The translations under genes and the position numbers were made by a program. 64,000 nt of DNA from Martelella lutilitoris (GTDB lineage: Bacteria; Pseudomonadota; Alphaproteobacteria; Rhizobiales; Rhizobiaceae): positions 4,310,535-4,374,534 of the forward strand of contig NZ_CP066786.1 in assembly GCF_016598595.1 (NCBI RefSeq), read 5' to 3'. Below, in pieces: positions 1 to 9,256 of the stretch (positions are counted from its first letter, which is position 1; every line of letters starts with the position of its first letter). The notes beneath the pieces were generated by a model. That model searched no databases and was not told the DNA's origin. It saw only the letters and a list, made by a program, of their open reading frames with translations.

Positions 1-73
1 CACGGTCGACGAGGCATTGCACCGCATCTTTGAAGAACAAGGCGCCGTCTCCCGCGGCAAGGAGGTCACCTAA
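1..73 (+). CDS. C-terminal fragment of an upstream gene, probably an ABC transporter component
   Basis: Only the last 23 codons are present, ending at TAA (71-73) in the frame that starts at base 2. The tail is charged and has no recognisable motif. An AGGAGGT ribosome-binding site for the next gene lies inside its last codons, so the two are probably one operon. As the next gene is a ribose-type permease, the usual partner here would be the ATPase or a second permease. That is inference from position only. Confidence 0.5.
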   Translation, partial: TVDEALHRIFEEQGAVSRGKEVT

Positions 74-75
74 TC

Positions 76-1041
76 ATGAGCGACGTTCAGACACCTGCCC
101 GGCGATTTTCCATCACGCCCGGGGACTTCGCCCGCGAATACGGCGTTCTCACCATCATCGTCATTCTGATGATCGGCCTCAGCCTGATTTCCGATAGTTT
201 CCTGACGGCACGGAACCTGCTCAACATTCTCAACCAGTCGGCGCCGCTCGCCATCATCGCCTGCGCGCTCACCCTGGTGATCATCGGCGGCGGGTTCGAC
301 CTGTCGACCGGCGCGATCTTCGGCGTGGCCTCGGTCGCGGCCGGCTGGATTGCCGTTCATGTCGACCCTTATACGGCCATTATCGCCGGGCCGCTGATCG
401 GGCTTGCGCTCGGCACGCTGAACGGCGCGATCATCACCGGTTTCGGCGTGCACTCCTTCCTGGTGACGCTCGCCACCAGCCTCGTCTATCGCGGCATCGC
501 AATCCTGATCACCGGCGGCGCGCTGATCCCGGTCCGGATCGCCGAGTTCTCCTGGATCGGTCGCGGTCGCATCGGCATGGTGAACATCGCCGTGATCGTG
601 CTGATCATCTTCATGGTGATCTTCATGGTGCTGCTGAACCGCACCACCTTCGGCCGTCGCGTCTTCGCCGTCGGCGGCAATGAAGAGGCCGCGATCCTGT
701 CGGGCATCCGCACCAATCTGATCAAGATCGTCACCTTCTCGCTCTCGGGCATGGCCGCAGGTCTCGCCGGCGTGATCGCCGTGTCGCGCATTTCCATGGC
801 CTCCCCCCAAGCCGGCATAGGCATGGAATTCGAGGCGATCGCGGCGGTGATCCTCGGCGGAACCTCGATCATGGGCGGTTCGGGCGCGATCTGGCGCTCG
901 GTCGCGGGCGTGCTGTTGATGGCGCTGATCGGCAACGGCTTCAACATTCTCAACGTGAACCCCTTCTTCAAGGACCTCACCACCGGCGTGATCATCGTCG
1001 TCGCGGTCGCGCTCGCCGCATCGGGCCGGCGCAGCCGCTGA
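76..1041 (+). CDS. Ribose-type (CUT2) ABC transporter permease
   Basis: A 321-residue inner-membrane permease of the RbsC family (BPD_transp_2). It has the family's usual length and about eight to ten hydrophobic segments. The conserved region around residues 250-285 (GIGMEFEAIAAVILGGTS, then GGSGAIWRSVAGVLL) is typical of CUT2 permeases. The start at 76 has AGGAGGT ten bases upstream. It would form the channel for a solute delivered by a periplasmic binding protein, with energy from a CUT2 ATPase; both would lie left of the window. It is 30 bases upstream of hyuA, so the solute may be the hydantoinase substrate rather than a sugar. Substrate is unknown. Confidence 0.9.
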   Translation: MSDVQTPARRFSITPGDFAREYGVLTIIVILMIGLSLISDSFLTARNLLNILNQSAPLAIIACALTLVIIGGGFDLSTGAIFGVASVAAGWIAVHVDPYTAIIAGPLIGLALGTLNGAIITGFGVHSFLVTLATSLVYRGIAILITGGALIPVRIAEFSWIGRGRIGMVNIAVIVLIIFMVIFMVLLNRTTFGRRVFAVGGNEEAAILSGIRTNLIKIVTFSLSGMAAGLAGVIAVSRISMASPQAGIGMEFEAIAAVILGGTSIMGGSGAIWRSVAGVLLMALIGNGFNILNVNPFFKDLTTGVIIVVAVALAASGRRSR

Positions 1042-1071
1042 CATCCTTCACGCATTGAACAGAGACTTCCC

Positions 1072-3141
1072 ATGACTGAGAAAATCACGCGCGTCTCGAC
1101 CGATGTCGGCGGCACCTTCACCGATCTCGTCTATTTCGAGACCGACCTTGAAACCGGCGTCCAGACCGTGCGCACGGAAAAATCCGACACCACGCCGCCG
1201 GATTTCGAAAAGGGCGTTCTCAACGTTCTGGAAAAGGCGAAGGTCGATGTCGGCTCGGTCGATTTCTTCGCCCACGGCACCACCGTCGTCATCAACGCGC
1301 TGACGGAACGCAAGGGCGCCAAGGTCGGCCTGATCACCACCAAGGGATTTCGCGACTCCATCGAGATCGGCCGCGGCAACCGGCCGGACTTCTTCAATCT
1401 CAGATACAAGAAGCCGGCCCCGTTCGTGGAGCGTTACCTGCGCCGCGAGATCGTGGAGCGCATGGACTATCACGGCAACGAGGTCACGCCGCTGGATCTC
1501 GCCTCGCTCGACGAGACGCTCGCCCTGTTCCGCGCCGAGGGCATTGAAGCCATCGCCATCAGCCTGCTGCACGCGTATGCCAACCCCGAACACGAAATCC
1601 GCCTGAAGGCCGAGGTGGAGGCGCGCTGGCCCGATGTGACGGTGGTCGCATCGCACCAGATCACCCGCGAGTGGCGCGAATATGAGCGCACCAACACCGC
1701 GATCCTCTCGGCCTATGTCCAGCCGAAGGCGCAGCGTTATCTGGAGAAGCTGGAGTCGGGGCTCACCGGCAAGGGTTATGCCGGGCAGCTCTTCATCATG
1801 CAGTCGAATTGCGGCGTCGATTCGCTCGACGCGATCAAGGCCGTGCCGATCACCATGGTCGAAAGCGGCCCGGCCTCCGGCTTCTGGGGGGCTGCCGAGC
1901 TTGGCCGGATCATCGGCGAGCCGAACATTCTGGCGCTCGATATCGGCGGCACCACCGCCAAATGTTCGCTGATCGAAAACAATCAGGTCACCATCAAGAC
2001 CGATTACTGGATCGAGCGAGACGGCAAATCCGCCGGTTACCCGATCATGGTGCCGGTGGTCGATCTCGTCGAAATCGGCAATGGCGGCGGGTCGATCGCC
2101 TGGGTCGACGATTTCGGCAAGCTGCATGTCGGCCCGCATTCGGCCGGCTCCACGCCCGGCCCCGCCGCCTATGGACGCGGCGGCGAGGACGCGACGACGA
2201 CGGACGCCAATCTGGCGCTTGGCCGGATCAACAGGGACTATTTCTGCGGCGGCTCGGTGGAGGCGGATATCCCGGCACTGGAAAACGCGCTCGGAAAGCT
2301 GGCCGAACGCATGGGCAATAAGCCGGAAGACGTCGCGCGCGGCATCATCCGCATCGCCAATTCCAACATGGTCAACGCGCTGAAACTGGTCTCCGTCAAT
2401 CGCGGCTATGACCCGCGCGACTTCACGCTGGTGGTGTTCGGCGGCGGCGGCCCGATGCATGGCGTGGCGCTTGGCCAGGAACTGGGCGTCAAGAAGGTTG
2501 TCGTGCCGCGCGGCGCGCCGGTGTTCTCGGCCTGGGGCATGATGATGTCGGACCTGCGCCGCGACTATTTCGTCACCCGGCTGATGGACAGCGCCGACCG
2601 AGAAGGTCTCGATGCGCTGCTCTCCCACACCATGGAGCGCGCCCGCGCCGAATATGCCCGCGAGGGCTTCGGCGTGGACAAGGTTTCGCTCAAGCCGATG
2701 GTGCGCTGCCGCTACCAGAACCAGGAGTTTGCCGTCGAGGTGCCGGTGCCCGCTGCCCCCGTGACCGATGAAACCCTGACGAAGATGGTCTCGGAATTCC
2801 ACGAGATCTACGAGCGCGAATATACCTATCGCCTTGCGGCCGGCGTCGAGATCATCGGCCTGCATCTGGTCGCCGCCGCCGAGGTCGGCAAGCTCGAACT
2901 GGTGGCGCTGCCGAAAACCGGCGCGAAGCTGGAGGATGCGGTGAAGGGCAGGCGCATGGTCGACTACGCCACCGAAGGCCGTCACGAGGCCACCATCTAT
3001 GACAGCACGAAATTCGAGCCGGGCATGCGCTTTACCGGACCGGCGGTGATCGAGGACCCGGGCACGACCATCGTCGTCCACCCCGGCAACCGCGTCTTCA
3101 TCGACGATTTCGGCAACACGCATATCGAGACGAGGGGCTGA
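1072..3141 (+). CDS. hyuA: HyuA-type hydantoinase/oxoprolinase subunit (ATP-binding)
   Basis: A 689-residue protein of the N-methylhydantoinase A / 5-oxoprolinase / acetone carboxylase beta family. The N-terminal DVGGTFTD signature (residues 11-18) and a second ASKHA-type phosphate loop near residue 285 (LALDIGGTTAKCS) show an actin-like ATPase fold. The family uses ATP to activate an amide, lactam or ketone carbonyl for hydrolysis or carboxylation, working with a HyuB subunit. The hyuB gene starts three bases after the stop, so the pair is co-translated. The ribosome-binding site is weak. The substrate cannot be read from sequence; cyclic amides such as hydantoins or 5-oxoproline are the family precedents. 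Confidence 0.9.
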   Translation: MTEKITRVSTDVGGTFTDLVYFETDLETGVQTVRTEKSDTTPPDFEKGVLNVLEKAKVDVGSVDFFAHGTTVVINALTERKGAKVGLITTKGFRDSIEIGRGNRPDFFNLRYKKPAPFVERYLRREIVERMDYHGNEVTPLDLASLDETLALFRAEGIEAIAISLLHAYANPEHEIRLKAEVEARWPDVTVVASHQITREWREYERTNTAILSAYVQPKAQRYLEKLESGLTGKGYAGQLFIMQSNCGVDSLDAIKAVPITMVESGPASGFWGAAELGRIIGEPNILALDIGGTTAKCSLIENNQVTIKTDYWIERDGKSAGYPIMVPVVDLVEIGNGGGSIAWVDDFGKLHVGPHSAGSTPGPAAYGRGGEDATTTDANLALGRINRDYFCGGSVEADIPALENALGKLAERMGNKPEDVARGIIRIANSNMVNALKLVSVNRGYDPRDFTLVVFGGGGPMHGVALGQELGVKKVVVPRGAPVFSAWGMMMSDLRRDYFVTRLMDSADREGLDALLSHTMERARAEYAREGFGVDKVSLKPMVRCRYQNQEFAVEVPVPAAPVTDETLTKMVSEFHEIYEREYTYRLAAGVEIIGLHLVAAAEVGKLELVALPKTGAKLEDAVKGRRMVDYATEGRHEATIYDSTKFEPGMRFTGPAVIEDPGTTIVVHPGNRVFIDDFGNTHIETRG

Positions 3142-3144
3142 GCC

Positions 3145-4803
3145 ATGACCGACAAGACCTTTGATCCCGTCACCTTCGACATTATCCAGAACGCCCTGGA
3201 AGCGATCGCCGACGAGATGTTCTACGCCCAGGTGAAGACCTCGATGAGCGCGATCATCTACGAGGTGCTCGACCTTTCCACCTCGATCCTCAACCCTGAA
3301 GGCCAGATCGCCGCGTCCGGCGCGGGCATCCCGGCCTTCATCGGTGTACTGGACAAGGCGATTGCGGGGATTCTCGCCAAGTTCCCGCTGGAAGACATAC
3401 GCGAAGGCGATGTGTTCGCCTCCAACGATCCCTATTTCGGCGGCGTCACCCATCTCAACGACATGGTGCTGGCAGCGCCGGTGTTCCATGACGGCGTCAT
3501 GGTCGCCTGGGTCGCCAATATCGCCCATTGGAACGATGTCGGCGGCAATGTGCCCGGTTCGATGTCGGCCGAGGCCACGGAAATCTTCCAGGAAGGCATC
3601 CGCATTCCGGCGGTGAAACTGTTCACCGCGGGCGTCGAGAACCATGCGGTTTTCGATATCATGAAGATCAATTCCCGCCTGCCGGACTACCTGAATGGCG
3701 ATCTGTGGGCCGCGATCGCGGGTCTTCGCATCGGCGAGCGCCGGGTGCTGGAACTGGTCGCGAAATACGGCGCGGGCACGTTTGCGGCCGCAATCACCGA
3801 CTATATGGATCTTGGCGAACGCCGCGCCCGGGCGGCGCTGGCGAACATTTCGCAGGGCAGTTACAGCTTCGCCGAGGAACAGGATAGCGGCGTGGTCCAT
3901 AGGGTCACGCTGACGGTCACCGCCGACGAATTCATCGTCGACCTCACCGACAACCCGGCCCAGTCCGGCTCGCTCAACTGCTCGCGCGAGGGCACCGAGA
4001 TTGCCGTGCAGCTCGCCTTCAAGGATTTCACCGACGCCGATGCGCCCGGCAATGGCGGCTTCTTCCGGCCGCTACGCGTGGTGACCAAACCCGGCACGAT
4101 CTATCATGTCGAGGCCCCCGGCGCGCTCGGCTATTATGCCGAGGTCGAGATCCGGCTGTTCGACATGCTGTTGCGCGCGATGGCGGAACACTTCCCCGGC
4201 TCGGTTCCGGCCGGCAATTTCGCCTCGATCTGCGGCACCAATATCGGCGGCCCGCATCCCGATACCGGGCGCCACTACACCATCGTCGAACCGCAGGTCG
4301 GCGGCTGGGGCGCATGGGAAGGCTCCGACGGCGTGTCCGGCCAGTTCTCCGGCTTCCACGGCGAGACCTTCAACTGCCCCGCCGAGGTTGCCGAGGCCCG
4401 CTACGGGCTGGGGATCGAGCAGGTTGCGCTGAACGCCGAACCCGGCGGCGAAGGCCAGTGGCGCGGCGGCAAGGGCATCGAGGTGCATTACCGCGTGCGC
4501 GCCGACAACAACTTCCTCTCGGTCGGCTACACCCGCTCGCGCATGCCGCCCTGGGGCGCTTCCGGCGGGCTGGACGGTTCGGTCAATTATGTCGAGGTGC
4601 TGCGCCGCGATGGCTCCCGCGACCGCCACGCCTTCACCACCAACCTCACGGTCAACGAAGGCGACATCATCCGCGTCGTCACAGGCAATGGCGGCGGTTA
4701 CGGCGATCCGCGTGAGCGCAGCCGCGCCGATATCGAGCGCGACCTGAAGAACGAATACCTCACGCCCGAACGCGCCAGGGAAATCTACGGCTACGAGGCC
4801 TGA
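3145..4803 (+). CDS. hyuB: HyuB-type hydantoinase/oxoprolinase subunit
   Basis: A 552-residue member of the hydantoinase B / oxoprolinase family, the partner of the upstream ATPase subunit. The N-terminal half has typical runs such as DPYFGGVTHLNDM and NIAHWNDVGG, and the C-terminus has the glycine-rich GNGGGYGDPRER. Length fits stand-alone HyuB subunits (about 520-580 residues). It starts three bases after hyuA. A strong rho-independent terminator 33 bases past its stop ends the operon. Function is as inferred for hyuA. Confidence 0.9.
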   Translation: MTDKTFDPVTFDIIQNALEAIADEMFYAQVKTSMSAIIYEVLDLSTSILNPEGQIAASGAGIPAFIGVLDKAIAGILAKFPLEDIREGDVFASNDPYFGGVTHLNDMVLAAPVFHDGVMVAWVANIAHWNDVGGNVPGSMSAEATEIFQEGIRIPAVKLFTAGVENHAVFDIMKINSRLPDYLNGDLWAAIAGLRIGERRVLELVAKYGAGTFAAAITDYMDLGERRARAALANISQGSYSFAEEQDSGVVHRVTLTVTADEFIVDLTDNPAQSGSLNCSREGTEIAVQLAFKDFTDADAPGNGGFFRPLRVVTKPGTIYHVEAPGALGYYAEVEIRLFDMLLRAMAEHFPGSVPAGNFASICGTNIGGPHPDTGRHYTIVEPQVGGWGAWEGSDGVSGQFSGFHGETFNCPAEVAEARYGLGIEQVALNAEPGGEGQWRGGKGIEVHYRVRADNNFLSVGYTRSRMPPWGASGGLDGSVNYVEVLRRDGSRDRHAFTTNLTVNEGDIIRVVTGNGGGYGDPRERSRADIERDLKNEYLTPERAREIYGYEA

Positions 4804-4835
4804 CCAAACCGGTTCGCGCGCCCTACCCGCTACCG

Positions 4836-4869
4836 AAACGGCTCGTCCATATTCTGGACGAGCCGTTTT
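4836..4869 (+). terminator. Rho-independent terminator after hyuB
   Basis: A perfect 13-bp stem (4837-4849 with 4855-4867) closes on a TATTC loop and ends in a T tract at 4866-4869. It lies between the hyuB stop and the convergent aldehyde dehydrogenase, whose stop is at 4929. A short A tract at 4836-4838 could give weak activity in the other direction. Confidence 0.85.
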
Positions 4870-4928
4870 GCTATGAAAAGACCAACCTTGGCCCTTCGAC
4901 GCGCGGAAGCATGGCCTGGTTTTCCCGA

Positions 4929-6458
4929 TCAGTCCTGATCGCGCAGGGCTGCCGGAAGCAGGTCTGTCGGCATATCCTGATAGGAGACCGGGCGCAGGAA
5001 GCGTTCGATGGCCATCGTGCCGACCGAGGTCGAGCGCACGTCCGACGTCGCCGGGTACGGCCCGCCATGGACCATGGCAGGCGACACCTCGACGCCGGTG
5101 CCAAACCCGTTGACGAGCAGGCGGCCGGCCAGCATTTCCAGCTTCGGCATCAGCTTCTTCGCCGCCGGATAGTCGGCTTCGGCGATGTGCAGCGCCACCG
5201 TCAACTGGCCTTCAATGCCGTCGACCACGGTTTCGAGTTCCGCCAGATCGCGGCATCTGACAATCAGCCCGGCGCTACCAAAGACTTCGTCATGCAGGCT
5301 CTTGTCGGCAAGGAAGGACGCGGCCGTCGTTTCAAAAAGGGCTGCCTGGCCGTGAAACTCGTCGCCTTCCTGCCCTTCAGCCAACTGCATCACGTCGCCA
5401 TGGCCGATCAGTCTTGCAACGCCTTCGCGGTAGGCCTTGCAGATGCCGGAGGTCAGCATCGTCTGCGCCGGCACGGCCTTCAGAGCCTCGACGGCGCTTG
5501 CCTTGAAGGCCTCAAATCCCTCGCCTTCGACGGCGAGGATCAGGCCGGGATTGGTGCAGAACTGGCCGGCGCCGAGCGTCAGCGATGCGGCAAACGCCGC
5601 GCCGATCTTGTCGCCGCGCGCCTTCAGGGCTTCAGGAAACAGCAGGACCGGGTTGATTGCGCTCATCTCGGCATAGACCGGGATCGGCATGGCGCGTTTT
5701 GCGGCGATATCCACCAGCGCCAGTCCGCCCCGGCGCGAGCCGGTGAAGCCGACGGCGCGGATCAGCGGATGGGCCACCAGGGCACCGCCGATTTCATAGC
5801 CGCTATCGTGCAGCATCGAGACCGTGCCTTCCGGCATGCCGCAATCGATCACCGCCCGCTGCAAGGCGCGCGCGACCAGTTCCGAGGTGCCGGGATGGGC
5901 CGGATGCGCCTTGACCACGACCGGGCAGCCGCCGGCGAGCGCCGAGGCGGTGTCGCCGCCTGCGACCGAGAACGCCAGCGGGAAGTTCGACGCCCCGAAG
6001 ACGGCGACCGGGCCAAGGCCGACCTTGCGCAGCCTGAGATCAGGCTTGGGCGGCGTGCGCGCCGCATCGGCGGGATCGAAACGCAGATCCTGAAATGCGC
6101 CTTTGCGCACGACGCCGGCAAACAGACGCAACTGGTTGACGGTACGCATGCGTTCGCCTTCGAGACGGCCACGCGGCAGGCCGCTTTCGGCCATGGCGCG
6201 CTCGATCAGAATATCGCCGATCTCCAGGATGTTCTCGGCCGCCTTTTCCAGAAATGCGGCGCGGTCTTCCAGCGCCGTCTCGCGATAGGCGAAGAAAGCG
6301 CGCCAGGCGAGCCGAACCGCCTCGTCGAGATCGGCCGCGCTCGCGCCGCCGAACGCGCCGGAAAGCGCCTTGCCGGTGGCCGCTTCCACGGCCGTCAGCG
6401 TGCCGTTTTCGCCCATGCGGGTTTGGTTGCCGATCAGCAATTCGCCGGTGATCTTCAT
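4929..6458 (-). CDS. NADP-type aldehyde dehydrogenase, 2-oxoglutarate semialdehyde dehydrogenase-like
   Basis: A 509-residue cytosolic ALDH of the 2,5-dioxovalerate (2-oxoglutarate semialdehyde) dehydrogenase group, which oxidises that aldehyde to 2-oxoglutarate with NAD(P)+. Seen are the [16 protein letters not shown] cofactor-binding region and GQFCTNPG with the catalytic cysteine. ATG at 6458 is preceded by GAGG. It is last in a minus-strand group (GntR regulator, FAD oxidoreductase, M24 peptidase, ALDH). In rhizobia the final hydroxyproline-degradation step uses this enzyme type, which suits those neighbours. A paralogue sits at 21646-23166. Confidence 0.88.
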   Translation of the reverse strand: MKITGELLIGNQTRMGENGTLTAVEAATGKALSGAFGGASAADLDEAVRLAWRAFFAYRETALEDRAAFLEKAAENILEIGDILIERAMAESGLPRGRLEGERMRTVNQLRLFAGVVRKGAFQDLRFDPADAARTPPKPDLRLRKVGLGPVAVFGASNFPLAFSVAGGDTASALAGGCPVVVKAHPAHPGTSELVARALQRAVIDCGMPEGTVSMLHDSGYEIGGALVAHPLIRAVGFTGSRRGGLALVDIAAKRAMPIPVYAEMSAINPVLLFPEALKARGDKIGAAFAASLTLGAGQFCTNPGLILAVEGEGFEAFKASAVEALKAVPAQTMLTSGICKAYREGVARLIGHGDVMQLAEGQEGDEFHGQAALFETTAASFLADKSLHDEVFGSAGLIVRCRDLAELETVVDGIEGQLTVALHIAEADYPAAKKLMPKLEMLAGRLLVNGFGTGVEVSPAMVHGGPYPATSDVRSTSVGTMAIERFLRPVSYQDMPTDLLPAALRDQD

Positions 6459-6531
6459 TGGTGCGTCCTCAAAATGGTTTGCCTTTTGTTGTTAACGCGC
6501 GTCTGCGCGCATGCGGGAATGCGCACAGGCT

Positions 6532-7671
6532 TCAGGCAAAGGGCTCTGTCGGGCTTTTGCCTGGCTTCGTGAACCAGACCGGGCCGCTCTCGCCCATGTG
6601 GATAATGTCCTCAAGCCGCACGCCGAAAGCCTTCGGCACGACGATCATCGGTTCGTTGGAAAAACACATACCCGGTTCAAGCGGCGCGGCGTTGCCGCGC
6701 ACGATGAACGGCGCTTCGTGGATATCCATGCCGAGCCCGTGCCCTGCCCGGTGCGGCAGGCCGGGCAGGCGATAATCGGGGCCGAGACCATGGGCGACAA
6801 TCACGCGCCGCGCCGCCTCGTCGAGAACTTCCGCCGGGACGCCCGGCCTCGCGGCATCGAAAACGGCCTGCTGCGCCTCGCGTTCGATGCCCCATATCCG
6901 GGCGAACTCAGCCGACGGCTCGGCCTTCACATAGGTGCGCGTCATGTCCGACTGGTAGCCGCCGACAATGGTGCCGGTGTCGACCAGGATGATATCGCCC
7001 TCGGCATAGGTCTGGTCTTCATCGACGCCGTGCGGCAGCGCGGTTGCCGCGCCGAAGGAGCAGATCGCAAAGGTGCTGCCGGAACCGCACAGCGCGCGGT
7101 GGGTCTCGTCGATGAAGCGCACGACCTCGGAGGCGCGGATGCCCGGCTCGATCAGTGCGTGGACGCGCTTGTGCACTGCGAGCGTCGCATCCATCGCATA
7201 TTGCATCAGCGCAATCTCGGCCGGCGATTTCACTGCGCGCAATGCGGAAATCATCGGCCCGCCGTCTGTCAGCCGTTCGGGCGCGAACTGCCGGGCGAGC
7301 GCCGAATAGGCAAAAAACGGCAACGCATCGTCCAGCGCCAGCGTCCGGCCCTGACCCGCGAGCTTTGCAACGAGCGCCGCCGGGTCTTCGTGCTCTTCCC
7401 ACGCGGCGATATCGCCGTCGATCCGCTCAAGCGTCTCGATCTTCGAAACCTCGAAAGCCGGAGCGATATAGACCAAGCGATCGGCGGTGATCAGCGCGCC
7501 GACCAGGCGTTCGCTCGGATGCCAGACAAGCCCGGTGAAATAGGCAAGGCTGGTGGTCGAGCCCAGCAGCAGGGCATCGGCGCCGGAGGCCTGCATCGCA
7601 GCGCGCAGTCGCGTAACCCGGCCCTTTCGTTCGTCTTCGCTGATCGGTGCGGGACGGTTTTCGGCGGTCAT
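6532..7671 (-). CDS. M24 family metallopeptidase (Xaa-Pro peptidase / creatinase fold)
   Basis: A 379-residue pita-bread metalloprotein. An N-terminal creatinase-like domain (about 1-150) precedes the M24 catalytic domain with all five metal ligands in order: D in VDTG, D in SDMTRT, H in GHGLGMDIHE, E in SNEPMI and E in RLED. Such enzymes cleave Xaa-Pro bonds or act as prolidases. I chose ATG 7671, which has GGGGAG nine bases upstream, over a TTG at 7725 with none. Next to a D-imino-acid oxidoreductase and a ketoglutarate-semialdehyde dehydrogenase, it may release proline or hydroxyproline from peptides. That role is inferred. Confidence 0.88.
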   Translation of the reverse strand: MTAENRPAPISEDERKGRVTRLRAAMQASGADALLLGSTTSLAYFTGLVWHPSERLVGALITADRLVYIAPAFEVSKIETLERIDGDIAAWEEHEDPAALVAKLAGQGRTLALDDALPFFAYSALARQFAPERLTDGGPMISALRAVKSPAEIALMQYAMDATLAVHKRVHALIEPGIRASEVVRFIDETHRALCGSGSTFAICSFGAATALPHGVDEDQTYAEGDIILVDTGTIVGGYQSDMTRTYVKAEPSAEFARIWGIEREAQQAVFDAARPGVPAEVLDEAARRVIVAHGLGPDYRLPGLPHRAGHGLGMDIHEAPFIVRGNAAPLEPGMCFSNEPMIVVPKAFGVRLEDIIHMGESGPVWFTKPGKSPTEPFA

Positions 7672-7750
7672 GGCAGCGGTCTCCCCATCTTGCCCGATCG
7701 CGGACCGGGCGCTTGCATTCGTCAAAACTGCCTACCATATTTGTCGTCAG

Positions 7751-7761
7751 TTTGTCGACAG
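7751..7761. promoter_or_regulatory. Candidate GntR operator before the M24 peptidase gene
   Basis: TTTGTCGACAG, containing the 8-bp palindrome TGTCGACA, lies 80 bases upstream of the peptidase start. The same 11-mer occurs at 10189-10199, upstream of the gntR gene. The GT-N2-AC core fits GntR/FCD half-site geometry. The assignment rests on this repeat and its placement. Confidence 0.45.
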
Positions 7762-7836
7762 AAAGGCCGGATGAACTTTTTGGCCCCAAAACTGCATCGC
7801 CCGATCGGGGATGTGACCGCCCCCCGAAGAACCGCG

Positions 7837-9096
7837 CTAGCGGCCGGAAAACCGATCGAAGCGCAGGTGTTCGAGGTTCACGGATGGTTTCTGCTGCGCG
7901 GCGAGTTCCGCAATCAGGCGGCCCGTCGCCGCTGATTGGGTCAAGCCCAGATGGCCGTGACCGAAGGCATAAAGCACGTTCGGCGCGGCCTTCGAACGGT
8001 CGATCACCGGCAGGCAGTCGGGCATGGAGGGGCGAAACCCCATCCACCGCTCGCCGCCCTCGGTCTCAAGCCCGGGCATGAACCGCTTTGCAAGCCTCAG
8101 CAGCATGTCGGCGCGTTTGAAATTGGCGGGCAGGTCGAGACCGCCGAACTCCACGGCGCCGCCGACGCGGATGCCGGACGAGAGCGGCGTGACCACGAAG
8201 GAATGGTCGTTGAAATAGAGTTGGCGCCGCAACGGGAAGGCCGACGCCGGCAAGGTGGTGTTGTAGCCGCGCTCGGTATCGAGCGGCACCGTCTCGCCAA
8301 GGCTTTTCGCCAGCCGTTTCGACCACGCGCCGCAGGCGACAACGACGGTGCGGGCATCCATTGTTCCGCCATCGGCAAGGCGGATGCATGCGCCCGCCTC
8401 GGTCGGCTCTATGGCGACAGCTTCTCCGATCGCAATCGTGGCGCCGTCTTCCTGCAGGCTTTCAGCGAGCGCGCGGGTAAAGCCGGCCGGATCGGCAACC
8501 TGCAGCCCGTCATCGCTGTAGATCGCATGCTCGAACCGGGATGCGAGACCGGGCTGAAGCGTCTCGATCTCCCGCCGGCCGACGCGATGGAAATCAAAAC
8601 CCGCCGCGCGCTTTCTTTCCCAGTCGGGCGCTGCGGCCAGAAAGCTCTTTTCGCTGTCGTAGAGGTCGAGCGTGCCGGTATTGACAACAAACGCGGCCAG
8701 CCGCTCGTCCTTGCGAACTGCTTCAAACTCGGCCGCGGCCAGTCGCATCAACGCTGCTTGAACCGTGAGGCCGCGTTCGAAGTTTCTCTTGGAACTCGCC
8801 CGCCAGAAATGCCAGAACCAAGGCGCGAGCCGTGCCGCATAGCCCGGGCGGATGGTGAGCGGCCCCAACGGATCGAGGAGCCACCCCGGCGCTTTCCATG
8901 TGATCCCCGGCGAGGGGATCGGCACGATCTCGGGGAATGCGAGGATGCCTGCGTTGCCCGCGCTGCTTCCCGCGGCAATCGCGCTGCGTTCCAGGATGGT
9001 GACCCTTCGCCCGGCCTCAACCAGATAGCGTGCGGCCATGCATCCAACGATGCCGCCGCCAATGACAACGGCGTCTGCGCCACTCTCGTCTTTCAT
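7837..9096 (-). CDS. FAD-dependent D-amino-acid dehydrogenase, HypO-like
   Basis: A 419-residue DAO-family flavoprotein. The dinucleotide-binding motif VVIGGGIVGCMAARYL is at residues 10-25. SSAGNAGILAFPEIVPI follows, and near the C-terminus are GFRPSMPDCLPVI and GHGHLGLTQSAATG, as in DadA-type and rhizobial D-hydroxyproline oxidoreductases. It would oxidise a D-amino or imino acid and pass electrons to a quinone or oxygen. ATG 9096 has AAGGAG upstream; the frame stays open further upstream but the extra sequence is low-complexity. Specificity (D-hydroxyproline versus another D-amino acid) is inferred from neighbours. Confidence 0.85.
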   Translation of the reverse strand: MKDESGADAVVIGGGIVGCMAARYLVEAGRRVTILERSAIAAGSSAGNAGILAFPEIVPIPSPGITWKAPGWLLDPLGPLTIRPGYAARLAPWFWHFWRASSKRNFERGLTVQAALMRLAAAEFEAVRKDERLAAFVVNTGTLDLYDSEKSFLAAAPDWERKRAAGFDFHRVGRREIETLQPGLASRFEHAIYSDDGLQVADPAGFTRALAESLQEDGATIAIGEAVAIEPTEAGACIRLADGGTMDARTVVVACGAWSKRLAKSLGETVPLDTERGYNTTLPASAFPLRRQLYFNDHSFVVTPLSSGIRVGGAVEFGGLDLPANFKRADMLLRLAKRFMPGLETEGGERWMGFRPSMPDCLPVIDRSKAAPNVLYAFGHGHLGLTQSAATGRLIAELAAQQKPSVNLEHLRFDRFSGR

Positions 9097-9256
9097 CGGG
9101 ATCTCCTTGTTCCGCAGCGTCTGACGGCCTGTCGCCGCGGCGCTGCAGCGCCCGTCCGCTTGCCCCTTTCCCGCGTCGGCAAAGCCTTCCGGTTTCGAAG
9201 CGCCGGGCCGTTGTTTCGGCTGCGATGTTTTTCCTCGACGTGGCCCTGCGCCATTT

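Noticed and set aside
1048..3900. 950-codon open frame antisense to hyuA and hyuB
   Set aside because: Rich in His, Arg, Asp and Gly with no recognisable domain or ribosome-binding site. It is the usual mirror of GC-rich coding sequence; the plus-strand genes are clear family members.
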